Below, piece after piece: positions 18,237 through 26,497 of a stretch of 64,000 nucleotides of DNA; position 1 is the first letter of the stretch; every line of letters starts with the position of its first letter. The DNA is from 73-13 sp035555435 (lineage in GTDB: Bacteria > Actinomycetota > Actinomycetes > Actinomycetales > Microbacteriaceae), in NCBI GenBank assembly GCA_035555435.1, contig DATMGN010000050.1:7493-71492 (forward strand), in the 5' to 3' direction. The notes beneath the pieces were generated by a model that did no database searches, was not told the origin of the DNA, and saw only the letters and a list, made by a program, of their open reading frames with translations. Both the position numbers and the translations under genes were made by a program.

Positions 18237-19531
18237 GCGACCTGCTCCGTGTCGGCGTCGTAGAGGCCGAGGTGCCGACGCGCGCGACGCATCCCGTCGG
18301 CCGAGAAGAACACGGTCTTGACCCCGCGCTCGGGCTCGGGCAGCGCGAGGAACGCGTCGACCGCATCCTCGACGTCCTCGATGATGACGTCCACGTCGAT
18401 GCCCTCGTACGCGAGCTTCATCGCCATCTCGTACGCCTGCAGGCCGCCGAGCACCCGGACCCGCTCGACGCGGCTCCAGTCGACGGGCCACAGCAGGGCG
18501 GGGTCGGGGATGTCCTTCCCGGCGATGACCATGACCTGGTCCAGCTCGGGCTCGAGGTCGTCGAGGTTGACCTGGGTCGAGGGCGGGCTCTTCGCGAGAT
18601 AGAACGCGACGCGCTTGCCCCGCACGAGCGCATGCTCCCCGCGCGCCCACATCGAGGTCGAGCCGTCGAGCGCTGCGATCGTCGCCGCAGGGTCGAAGGC
18701 GTCGCCGAGGACGACGCGCGCCGCCTCGATCGCGGCCGCCGAGTCGACCGCGAGATGGATGCCCCTGGACGGGAGCCGCACCGCGAGCACGGCCTCGGCG
18801 GCAGGTCCGTCGGCACCGAGCGCGATCGAAGCCCGGTCGCCCTGATATCCGGTCACCTGCGTCGTCGCGGCGTCCTCGCGGCGGGGCGCGTCGAAGCCGA
18901 ACGCCGGCGCCGAGCCGAGTCCGTGCGGCAGCGTCGCGAGGACCGAGGCGGTGACGCCGAACGTGTGCACGGCGGGCCCGTCGTCGGGAATCGACGCCGC
19001 GATCGCTCGCAGGTGCGGGTCCTCGCGGTTGACGACGAGCGCCCCCTTCGTCGCCCTGGCGGCGCGCTCCAGGTAGCCCGCGGCGACGTCGGGCGAGCCC
19101 CAGCGGTGCAGCTGGTCGAGCATGACGTTGAGCAGCACCGTCACCTCGGCCGGCGCTTGCTCGAGCGTGAGCGCGGCGTAGCCCTCGTCCATCTCCATGA
19201 CCGCGTACTCGTGCCGGAACCGACCGCGCCAGTCGATGACGGTGATGAGGTCGCTGAGCATCCCCCGCGTGATGTTGCCCGCGCGCTTGTTGGTGAAGAG
19301 GTCGACGCCGTGCGCCGCGAGGATCGCCGCGAGCATCTTCGTCGTCGTGCCCTTGCCGTTGGATCCGGTCACGACGACGAGTCGCGGCTGGCGCAGGATC
19401 CGTCCGAGCAGGCCCGGCGACATACGCTCGACGACGCGGCCCGGGATCGCGGTGCCGCCTCCCGGCCGCACGAGCAGGACCGCCCACCTGGTCAACCTGC
19501 CGATCGCGATCGCCAGGACGTCTCGGAGCAT
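18233..19531 (-). CDS. murT: MurT-like Mur ligase (DUF1727) lacking the zinc-ribbon cysteines
   Basis: A 432-residue Mur-ligase-fold enzyme with P-loop VVVTGSNGKGTTTKML near residue 55, FTNKRAGNITRGML, MEMDEGYAAL (metal Glu) and the C-terminal DUF1727 domain. Classical MurT has a Cys4 zinc ribbon inserted in the central domain; here the corresponding part (about residues 195-245) has none and the whole protein contains no Cys. The C-terminal block that usually reads NDxxADGxDxSWLWD is altered to AGKDIPDPALLWPVDW. It begins 17 nt after sigA on the same strand and overlaps gatD. Expected chemistry is ATP-dependent activation of the D-Glu alpha-carboxyl of a peptidoglycan precursor; with an inactive GatD the incoming amine may not be ammonia (inference). 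Confidence 0.85.
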   Translation of the reverse strand: MLRDVLAIAIGRLTRWAVLLVRPGGGTAIPGRVVERMSPGLLGRILRQPRLVVVTGSNGKGTTTKMLAAILAAHGVDLFTNKRAGNITRGMLSDLITVIDWRGRFRHEYAVMEMDEGYAALTLEQAPAEVTVLLNVMLDQLHRWGSPDVAAGYLERAARATKGALVVNREDPHLRAIAASIPDDGPAVHTFGVTASVLATLPHGLGSAPAFGFDAPRREDAATTQVTGYQGDRASIALGADGPAAEAVLAVRLPSRGIHLAVDSAAAIEAARVVLGDAFDPAATIAALDGSTSMWARGEHALVRGKRVAFYLAKSPPSTQVNLDDLEPELDQVMVIAGKDIPDPALLWPVDWSRVERVRVLGGLQAYEMAMKLAYEGIDVDVIIEDVEDAVDAFLALPEPERGVKTVFFSADGMRRARRHLGLYDADTEQVA

Positions 19532-19548
19532 GCTTCGGAACTCGCGGC

Positions 19549-21051
19549 CTACTCGAGGTAGTCGCGCAGCGCCTGCGAACGCGACGGGTGACGCAGCTTC
19601 GCCATCGTCTTCGACTCGATCTGACGGATCCGCTCGCGGGTCACGCCGAACGTGTCGCCGATCTGGTCGAGCGTCTTCGGCTGGCCGTCGCCGAGACCGA
19701 AGCGCATCCGGATGACGCCCGCCTCGCGTTCTGACAGCGAGTCGAGCAGCTGCTCGAGCTGCTTCTGCAGCATCGTGAAGCCGACCGCGTCGGCCGGCAC
19801 GACCGCCTCGGTGTCCTCGATGAGGTCGCCGAACTCGCTGTCGCCGTCCTCGCCGAGCGGCGTGTGCAGCGAGATCGGCTCGCGGCCGTACTTCTGCACC
19901 TCGACGACCTTCTCCGGAGTCATGTCGAGCTCGCGGCTGAGCTCCTCGGGCGTGGGCTCGCGGCCGAGGTCCTGCAGCATCTGGCGCTGGACGCGCGCGA
20001 GCTTGTTGATGACCTCGACCATGTGCACGGGGATGCGGATCGTGCGGGCCTGGTCAGCCATCGCGCGGGTGATCGCCTGCCGGATCCACCACGTCGCATA
20101 GGTCGAGAACTTGAAGCCCTTGGTGTAGTCGAACTTCTCGACCGCACGGATGAGGCCGAGGTTGCCCTCCTGGATCAGGTCGAGGAACTGCATGCCGCGA
20201 CCCGTGTAGCGCTTGGCGAGGCTCACGACGAGTCGGAGGTTCGCGCCGAGCAGGTGCGACTTGGCGCGCTGCCCGTCCTTCGCCACCATGGTGAGCTCGC
20301 GCCCGAGCTTCGAGCGGACCTCGTCCGCCTTCATCTTCGAGAGCTTCTCCTCCGCGAAGAGGCCCGCCTCGATGCGCATGGCGAGCTCGACCTCCTCTGC
20401 GGCGTTGAGCAGTGCGACCTTGCCGATCTGCTTGAGATAGTCCTTGACCGGGTCCGCTGTGGCCCCGGTGATCTGGGTCGATTGCAGCGGGACGTCGTCC
20501 TCGTCGTCGGCGAGGCTCAGGCGGATCGCGCCGGTCGGCAGCTCCTCGTCCTTGCCGGTCGAGGGCGTGTCGTCGTCCTCGTCGGCGTCCGCGTCGTCCG
20601 CGGTCTCCGTCGCACCTTCGGGCTCGTCGGTGGCGTCGGACGCGGCGGCCGCATCCTCGGTCTCGTCGATCGCGTCCTCGTCCTCTTCGCCCTCGATCGC
20701 GTCCTCGCCGGCGGGGGCGCTCGACTTGGCACCGCGTCGCGCGGGGGCTTTGGCGGCCGGCGCCTTCGCTGCGGGCTTGCGGGCGGGCTTCGCCGCGGGC
20801 TCTGCCTCGACGTTTGCTGCCGCTGCCTTTGCTGCCGCTGCCTTGGCCGGCGCTGCCTTGGCCGGCGCTGCCTTGGCCGTGGTGGTCTTCGCGGGCGCGG
20901 TCTTGCTCGCCGTCGCCTTGGCTGGCGCGGTCTTCGCCGCCGCGCTCTTGGCGGGAGCGGCCTTGGTCGCCGTCGCCTTCGCGGGCTTGGCGGGGGGCTC
21001 GGGCTTCGCCTCGGTCACGGGCTCAGCGGTCTTCGTGGTCGTCCTCGCCAT
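19549..21051 (-). CDS. sigA: Principal RNA polymerase sigma factor
   Basis: A 500-residue group 1 sigma-70 factor. The conserved part starts near residue 190 (DPVKDYLKQIGKVALLNAAE, region 1.2), continues through region 2 (FLDLIQEGNLGLIRAVEKFDYTKGFKFSTYATWWIRQ, shown here only in outline), region 3 and region 4.2 (TLDQIGDTFGVTRERIRQIE). The first 115 residues form a Lys/Ala/Pro repeat tail resembling histone H1 tails, followed by an Asp/Glu-rich segment of about 75 residues. A GGAGG Shine-Dalgarno sits 7 nt before the ATG; a TTGACA-like element occurs at 21091-21096 on the minus strand but no convincing -10 at the right distance. Immediately upstream of murT-gatD. Confidence 0.96.
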   Translation of the reverse strand: MARTTTKTAEPVTEAKPEPPAKPAKATATKAAPAKSAAAKTAPAKATASKTAPAKTTTAKAAPAKAAPAKAAAAKAAAANVEAEPAAKPARKPAAKAPAAKAPARRGAKSSAPAGEDAIEGEEDEDAIDETEDAAAASDATDEPEGATETADDADADEDDDTPSTGKDEELPTGAIRLSLADDEDDVPLQSTQITGATADPVKDYLKQIGKVALLNAAEEVELAMRIEAGLFAEEKLSKMKADEVRSKLGRELTMVAKDGQRAKSHLLGANLRLVVSLAKRYTGRGMQFLDLIQEGNLGLIRAVEKFDYTKGFKFSTYATWWIRQAITRAMADQARTIRIPVHMVEVINKLARVQRQMLQDLGREPTPEELSRELDMTPEKVVEVQKYGREPISLHTPLGEDGDSEFGDLIEDTEAVVPADAVGFTMLQKQLEQLLDSLSEREAGVIRMRFGLGDGQPKTLDQIGDTFGVTRERIRQIESKTMAKLRHPSRSQALRDYLE

Positions 21052-21151
21052 CCTTCATCCTCCAGGTGTCGCGGGCACGAGTAAGACCCTTGTCAAGTCC
21101 TGTGCCGCGCACGATACGCGGAAACGGGACGGCCTGACAGGGTCCGGTCGT

Positions 21152-22513
21152 CTATTCTCGCACATCCGACTGGATGCTCGGTCCCGCCGCGCCGCGCCGC
21201 TTCCAGGCCCGTGCGACCGACAGCCACAGCGGCGCGATCGTGATCCCTTCCTCCTCCTTGAGCTGGCGGCGCAGACGCATCCGCAGCCGGACGACCATCG
21301 CGACGCCGAGTCCGATGACGGGGAACTGCGCGAGGAACGCGATGCGGAAGGAGTCGATCGAGTAGAGGGCGAGCACGGGATCCACGGCGCTTCGATCACG
21401 CAGCACGTCGAGCAGGACGCCGACGAGGAACATGATGACGAAGCAGGCGAGGAAGCCGCCGACGTTGACGACCCCGTTCGCTGACCCCTGGGACCGAGCC
21501 GGGTTGTAGGTCCGCGCGTAATCGAAGCCGATCATGCTGCCGGGGCCGCCGATCGTCATGCAGGCGACGAGCACGATGAGGAGCCACACCGGCGGCACGC
21601 CGGGCCAGGCGAGCACGGCCACCCAGCAGGCGCAGATCGCGCCGATCGTGGCGAGGGTGATGTTGCTGCGGCGCAGCGGGTAGCGCGCGGACAGGATGCC
21701 GAGCAGCGGCCCGACGATCGCCGAGAGCACGACGGTGCCGACGAAGATCAGCGTGGCGACGGTCGGACTGAGGCCCACGGCGACCGTCAGGTAGGGGAAG
21801 CCCCACAGCAGCAGGAACATCGTGAGGCTCGGCTGGAGCGTGAAGTGCGTCCAGAAGCCCATCTGCGTGCCGGGCCGCCGCAGTGCCTCGAGCAGGTGCG
21901 CGAGCGTCTGGCCGAATCCGAGCCGGTGCGGCTGGAACGGGTTCGGGGGCGTGCCCGCGGTCGCCGTGACGACGAGCACCGCGAGGCCCCCGAGCACCGA
22001 CAGCGCGGCGGCGGAGATGAACGCCGGGAGCCAGCCCGCGCCGTGCAGCAGCAGGATGAACGGGAAGGCGGAGAGCACCTGCCCGATCTGCCCGACCTGA
22101 GCGAATATCTGGGTCATGACGGGCGCGCGGTCGGCTGGGAACCACATGGCGATGAGCCGGATCCCCGCGGTGAACGTCATCGCGTCGCCGGCCCCGACAA
22201 GCATCCGCCCGACGACGGCGAGTCCGAAATCCTCGGTGACCCCGACGACCGTCTGCCCGAGGGCCATGACGGCCGCCCCCATCAGGATCGGGGCTCGCGG
22301 GCCGAGCCGGTCGATCATGATGCCGACGGGGATCTGCAGCGCGGCGTACACGACGATCTGCGCGACCGAGAGAAACGACAGCACGGTCGCCGCGACCTCG
22401 AAGCGCTGCGTCGCCTCGACGGCAGCGACGCCGAGGGAGGAGCGCTGGAGCACCGCCGCGAGGTAGACGAGGCAGGCGGCCGAGAAGACCGCGTAGGGCC
22501 TCCAGCGCCTCAC
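21152..22513 (-). CDS. Major facilitator superfamily transporter
   Basis: A 453-residue integral membrane protein with about twelve hydrophobic helices. Family markers include GIMIDRLGPRAPILMGAAVM between helices 2 and 3 (MFS motif A region), ARYPLRRSN in the central repeat and several Gly/Pro-rich helices. The C-terminal tail is basic and cytoplasmic (RLRMRLRRQLKEEEG). The GTG start at 22513 overlaps the PAC2 stop (GTGA), which fixes the start and implies translational coupling. Substrate unknown; overall resemblance is to sugar-phosphate/anion-type or drug MFS carriers, and I cannot choose between these. Confidence 0.82.
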   Translation of the reverse strand: MRRWRPYAVFSAACLVYLAAVLQRSSLGVAAVEATQRFEVAATVLSFLSVAQIVVYAALQIPVGIMIDRLGPRAPILMGAAVMALGQTVVGVTEDFGLAVVGRMLVGAGDAMTFTAGIRLIAMWFPADRAPVMTQIFAQVGQIGQVLSAFPFILLLHGAGWLPAFISAAALSVLGGLAVLVVTATAGTPPNPFQPHRLGFGQTLAHLLEALRRPGTQMGFWTHFTLQPSLTMFLLLWGFPYLTVAVGLSPTVATLIFVGTVVLSAIVGPLLGILSARYPLRRSNITLATIGAICACWVAVLAWPGVPPVWLLIVLVACMTIGGPGSMIGFDYARTYNPARSQGSANGVVNVGGFLACFVIMFLVGVLLDVLRDRSAVDPVLALYSIDSFRIAFLAQFPVIGLGVAMVVRLRMRLRRQLKEEEGITIAPLWLSVARAWKRRGAAGPSIQSDVRE

Positions 22514-23436
22514 GTCAGGGTCCCGGAGTCCCCTTCGTCCCGCCGGATGGCGAGGAACTTCTGCAGCTCCTCGGCGATCTCGTCGGCCGTCGGCAGTCCG
22601 CCCTCGCTGTCGGTCAGCGGCGACGGCAGCGGGTTGTCCTCCATGTACGAGTCGTGGCGCTGCTCGAGCGACTCGATGAGCCGCTGGAGCTCGTCGTTGC
22701 TCGTGACCTGCTCCTCGATTCGCCCGATGAGCTCGCGCCCCTCCTCGCGCAGCGCATCGGTCGGGAAGATGAGTCCCGTCGCGGCGGTGATCGACTCGAG
22801 CGCCGTCACGGCCGCCGTCGGATAGGTCGTGTCGCCCAGATAGTGGGGCACGAGGAGCGCGAACCCGGTGACCGCGTGCCCGGTCTCCTGGAGGCGATAC
22901 TCCAGCAGGTGCATCGCGGTCGCGGGCAGCTGCGTCGTCGGGCGCCAGATCGAGAGCGACTCGGTCACCTCGGCGCGGTTGCCGCTCACGGTCGCGCGGA
23001 TCGCCCGGGTGTGCGGCACCGGCATCGGGATGGCGTGGACCCAGGTCGTGCGCGCGACACCGAGGCGGTCGATCAGCGCGATGACGGCGGCCGTGAAGCG
23101 CTCCCACTGGAGATCTGGCTCGTATCCCGTGAGCAGCAGGAACGGCTTGTCGAGTTCGTCGCGCATGAGATGGAGGCCGAGCTCGTACGGTCGGAACTCC
23201 GTGAGCTGCGTCTGATCGAACGTCATGATGGGCCGGCGCGATCGGTAGTCGAGCAGCTCGTCGTTGACGAAGTGCACGACCTCCTCGCCCGTGAGCTCGT
23301 CGAGCAGGTGCGAGCTCAGCTGGGTGACGACGCTCCCCGCGTCCGCGAAGCCCGTGAGACCGGCGACCAGGTCGAGCCCGCGCGGGATCGCGTCGAGGTC
23401 GCCGACGACCTCGTAGAGCGCTTGGGGATCCTGCAC
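22510..23436 (-). CDS. PAC2 (proteasome assembly chaperone) family protein
   Basis: A 308-residue member of the archaeo-eukaryotic-like PAC2 family that is widespread in actinobacteria. Features include DLVAGLTGFADAGSVVTQLSSHL near the N-terminus, FVNDELLDYRSRRPIMTFDQ, the FLLLTGYEPDLQWERF strand-helix and GFALLVPHYLGDTTYPTAA. The C-terminus is a helical tail (LQRLIESLEQRHDSYMED) with coiled-coil potential. The GTG at 23434-23436 follows a TAGGCT -10 box by 6 nt. Function in bacteria is not established; no proteasome genes are in the window. Overlaps the downstream MFS gene. Confidence 0.87.
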   Translation of the reverse strand: MQDPQALYEVVGDLDAIPRGLDLVAGLTGFADAGSVVTQLSSHLLDELTGEEVVHFVNDELLDYRSRRPIMTFDQTQLTEFRPYELGLHLMRDELDKPFLLLTGYEPDLQWERFTAAVIALIDRLGVARTTWVHAIPMPVPHTRAIRATVSGNRAEVTESLSIWRPTTQLPATAMHLLEYRLQETGHAVTGFALLVPHYLGDTTYPTAAVTALESITAATGLIFPTDALREEGRELIGRIEEQVTSNDELQRLIESLEQRHDSYMEDNPLPSPLTDSEGGLPTADEIAEELQKFLAIRRDEGDSGTLT

Positions 23437-23442
23437 CGTTTC

Positions 23443-23448
23443 AGCCTA
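23443..23448 (-). promoter_or_regulatory. -10 box of the PAC2-MFS transcript (leaderless)
   Basis: TAGGCT on the minus strand ends 6 nt before the PAC2 GTG at 23436. Confidence 0.6.
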
Positions 23449-23517
23449 CGCGGGCGCCAGTGCCCCCACGCCGCCGGGCGCACGCTGTGGGCGAACACCC
23501 GCTCCTGACGGCGCTCC

Positions 23518-23523
23518 TAGGAT
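23518..23523 (+). promoter_or_regulatory. -10 box of pepA (leaderless)
   Basis: TAGGAT ends 6 nt before the pepA GTG at 23530. Confidence 0.6.
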
Positions 23524-23529
23524 TGAGGG

Positions 23530-25041
23530 GTGACACTCCCGGCCCTCTCGATCCGTCCCGCAGCCCCCGCCGAGATCGAGGGCGACGTGCTCGTCCTCGC
23601 CCTCGAGAAGGGCGCGGACGGGCCCCGGGTGCTCGCGAGCGGCGCGCTCGCGGAGCTCGGCGAGGTCGCCGCGGCGCTCGGCGCGACGGGTGCCGTCGAC
23701 GAGATCACGCGGCTCGTCGCGCCGTCCGGCGTCGCGGCCACGACGGTCGCGCTGATCGGCGTCGGAGCCGACGAACGCGATGCGAACGCGCTTCGTCGCG
23801 CCGCGGGGGCCGCCACCCGCCAGCTCCGGGGGAACGCGGTGATCGTGCTCGGGCTGCCGTTCGACGGCGACGAGCAGGCCGGCGCGCTGCTCGAGGGCGC
23901 CGCGCTCGGCGCCTACGCGTTCGACGGCTACCGTTCCAAGCCCGAGCCGAAGTCGGCGCCGCCCGCCTCGATCGTGCTCGCGGGTGTCGTGTCGAGCCCC
24001 GGCACCGTCGTGGATGCCGCGCGCGCGACCGCGGGCAGCGTCCACCTCGTGCGCGACCTCGTAAACACGCCCGCGAACGACCTGACGCCCGAGGTGCTCG
24101 CGGAGCGCGCGCTGCGCGAGGTCGAAACGCTCGCCGCAGGGGCGGTGCCGATCACGGCGCGCGCGCTCGCGCCCGAAGAGCTCGCCGCCGAGGGCTACAC
24201 CGGCATCCTCGCGGTCGGACAGGGCTCGATCCACCCGCCGCGACTCGTCGTCCTCGAGTACCGACCGGCCGGGGCGACGCAGCACATCGCGTTCGTCGGC
24301 AAGGGCATCACCTTCGATACCGGCGGGCTCTCGCTCAAGCCCGCCGGCTCGATGGTCGGCATGAAGTACGACATGACGGGCGCCGCGACGGTGCTCGGCG
24401 CCGTCCTCGCCGCCGCCCGCCTCGGCGTCGGGACCGCCATCACCGGCTACCTGTGCATCGCCGAGAACATGATCGGCAGCAACGCGACGCGCCCGAACGA
24501 CGTCATCACGATCAAGGGCGGTACGACCGTCGAGGTGCTCAACACCGACGCCGAGGGCCGCCTCGTCCTCGCGGACGGCCTCGTCGCCGCGAGCGAGTTG
24601 CGGCCGGACGCCATCATCGATGTCGCGACGCTGACGGGGGCCGCGCGCAACGCGTTCGGCTTCCGCACCGTGCCCGTCATGGGCGACGCCGAACTGACCG
24701 AGCGCGTCGTCGCGTCGGCAGCGCGCGTCGGCGAGGACTTCTGGCGGGTGCCGCTCGGCCCCGAGTGGCGGCCGCAGCTCAAGTCCGACGTCGCCGACCT
24801 CGCCAACGTCAAGATGGGCTCCGCGGTCGGCGGCATGTTCATCGCGGGCGCCTTCCTCCAGGACTTCGTCGGCAAGGTCTCCGCCGACGACGATGCGCCC
24901 CGCATCCCCTGGACGCACCTCGACATCGCGGGTCCCGCCAACAACGAGGGCGGCGCCTACGGCTACACGAGCGCCGGAACCACCGGCGTCGCCGTGCGCG
25001 CGCTCGTCGCGCTCGCCGCAGACCTCGCGTCAGGCGAGTAG
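23530..25041 (+). CDS. pepA: Leucyl aminopeptidase (M17)
   Basis: A 503-residue cytosolic metallo-aminopeptidase that removes N-terminal residues, chiefly Leu, from peptides, aiding peptide turnover. The M17 catalytic domain in the C-terminal half shows GKGITFDTGGLSLKP (metal-binding Lys and Asp), MKYDMTGAATVLGA and the signature NTDAEGRLVLADGL, followed by the catalytic Arg. The N-terminal third is the variable macro-like domain. Length matches the bacterial family. The GTG at 23530 is supported by the TAGGAT box 6 nt upstream. It precedes lpdA by 54 nt on the same strand. Confidence 0.95.
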   Translation: MTLPALSIRPAAPAEIEGDVLVLALEKGADGPRVLASGALAELGEVAAALGATGAVDEITRLVAPSGVAATTVALIGVGADERDANALRRAAGAATRQLRGNAVIVLGLPFDGDEQAGALLEGAALGAYAFDGYRSKPEPKSAPPASIVLAGVVSSPGTVVDAARATAGSVHLVRDLVNTPANDLTPEVLAERALREVETLAAGAVPITARALAPEELAAEGYTGILAVGQGSIHPPRLVVLEYRPAGATQHIAFVGKGITFDTGGLSLKPAGSMVGMKYDMTGAATVLGAVLAAARLGVGTAITGYLCIAENMIGSNATRPNDVITIKGGTTVEVLNTDAEGRLVLADGLVAASELRPDAIIDVATLTGAARNAFGFRTVPVMGDAELTERVVASAARVGEDFWRVPLGPEWRPQLKSDVADLANVKMGSAVGGMFIAGAFLQDFVGKVSADDDAPRIPWTHLDIAGPANNEGGAYGYTSAGTTGVAVRALVALAADLASGE

Positions 25042-25095
25042 GGTTGTTCGGGGCAAACGCCGTACCGCTTCACGAGAGTTAAGGAACATCGAACA

Positions 25096-26469
25096 GTGGC
25101 TGAGCAGACCTTCGACCTCGTAGTCCTCGGCGGTGGCAGCGGCGGATACGCTGCGGCGCTGCGTGCGAGCGAACTCGGAATGAGCGTCGCACTCATCGAG
25201 AAGGACAAGGTCGGCGGCACGTGCCTCCACGTCGGCTGCATCCCGACGAAGGCGCTGCTGCACGCCGCCGAGGTCGCCGACTCGACCCGCGACGCCGCCA
25301 AGTTCGGTGTCACGGCGGACTTCCAGGGCGTCGACGTGCCGGGCGTGCTCGCCTACAAGGACGAGGTCATCCAGTCCAAGTGGAAGGGCCTGCAGGGCCT
25401 CATCAAGGCGCGCGGCATCACGACCATCGCGGGCGAGGGCAAGCTCGTCGCGCCGCTGACCGTGCAGGTCGGCGAGGACACCTACACGGGCAAGAACGTC
25501 GTGCTCGCGACCGGCTCATACACGCGCACGATCCCCGGGCTCGAGCTCGGCGGACGGATCATCGGCTCCGAGCAGGCGCTGCAGCTCGACTTCGTGCCGA
25601 AGAAGGCGATCGTCCTCGGCGGCGGCGTCATCGGCGTCGAGTTCTCCTCCGTGTGGAAGTCGTGGGGCGCCGACGTCACGATCATCGAGGCGCTCCCCCA
25701 CCTCGTCCCCAACGAGGACGAGGCGATCTCCAAGCAGTTCGAGCGCGCGTTCCGCAAGCGCGGCATCGACTTCAAGGTCGGCGTCCGCTTCCAGTCGGCG
25801 ACGCAGGACGACAACGGCGTGACGGTGACGCTGGAGAACGGCGAGACGCTGCAGGGCGACGTCCTGCTCGTCGCCGTCGGCCGGGGACCCGCGACCGCGG
25901 GCCTCGGCTTCGAGGAGGCGGGCGTCAAGATCGACCGCGGCTTCGTCATCACCGACGAGCGCCTCGCGACCGGCGTGCCGGGCCTCTTCGCCGTCGGTGA
26001 CATCGTCCCCGGCCTCCAGCTCGCGCACCGCGGATTCCAGCAGGGCATCTTCGTCGCCGAGGAGATCGCCGGGCTCGCGCCGATCGTCGTCAGCGACGTC
26101 AATATCCCCAAGGTCACGTACAGCGACCCCGAGGTCGCGTCGATCGGGCTCACCGAGGCGAAGGCCGTCGAGTCGCACGGCGCCGACGCCGTGACGACCT
26201 ACGACTACAACCTCGCGGGCAACGGCAAGAGCCACATCCTGCACACCGCGGGCTCGATCAAGGTCGTGCGGCTCAAGGACGGCCCCGTGTTGGGCATCCA
26301 CATGATCGGCGCGCGCGTCGGCGAGCTGATCGGCGAAGCGCAGCTCGTCGTCAACTGGGAGGCCTACCCGGAGGACATCGCGCCGCTCATCCACGCGCAC
26401 CCGACCCAGAACGAAGCCCTCGGCGAGGCGTTCCTCGCGCTCGCGGGCAAGCCCCTGCACGCGATCTGA
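25096..26469 (+). CDS. lpdA: Dihydrolipoyl dehydrogenase (E3)
   Basis: A 457-residue flavoprotein that re-oxidises dihydrolipoyl groups of 2-oxoacid dehydrogenase complexes using NAD+. It shows the FAD-binding GGGSGGYAAALRASELG, the redox-active disulfide in GGTCLHVGCIPTKALLH, the NAD-binding GGGVIGVEF and the C-terminal dimer-interface His-Glu pair in IHAHPTQNEALGEA. The GTG at 25096 has an AAGGAA Shine-Dalgarno. sucB begins 28 nt after its stop, so E3 and E2 are co-transcribed. Confidence 0.97.
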   Translation: MAEQTFDLVVLGGGSGGYAAALRASELGMSVALIEKDKVGGTCLHVGCIPTKALLHAAEVADSTRDAAKFGVTADFQGVDVPGVLAYKDEVIQSKWKGLQGLIKARGITTIAGEGKLVAPLTVQVGEDTYTGKNVVLATGSYTRTIPGLELGGRIIGSEQALQLDFVPKKAIVLGGGVIGVEFSSVWKSWGADVTIIEALPHLVPNEDEAISKQFERAFRKRGIDFKVGVRFQSATQDDNGVTVTLENGETLQGDVLLVAVGRGPATAGLGFEEAGVKIDRGFVITDERLATGVPGLFAVGDIVPGLQLAHRGFQQGIFVAEEIAGLAPIVVSDVNIPKVTYSDPEVASIGLTEAKAVESHGADAVTTYDYNLAGNGKSHILHTAGSIKVVRLKDGPVLGIHMIGARVGELIGEAQLVVNWEAYPEDIAPLIHAHPTQNEALGEAFLALAGKPLHAI

Positions 26470-26497
26470 ACTTCCCCTCGATAAGGAGCACAGCACC

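Noticed and set aside
21079..21096. A sigma-70 promoter for sigA using TTGACA at 21091-21096
   Set aside because: No acceptable -10 sequence lies 16-18 nt downstream on the minus strand; recorded only as a -35-like word.
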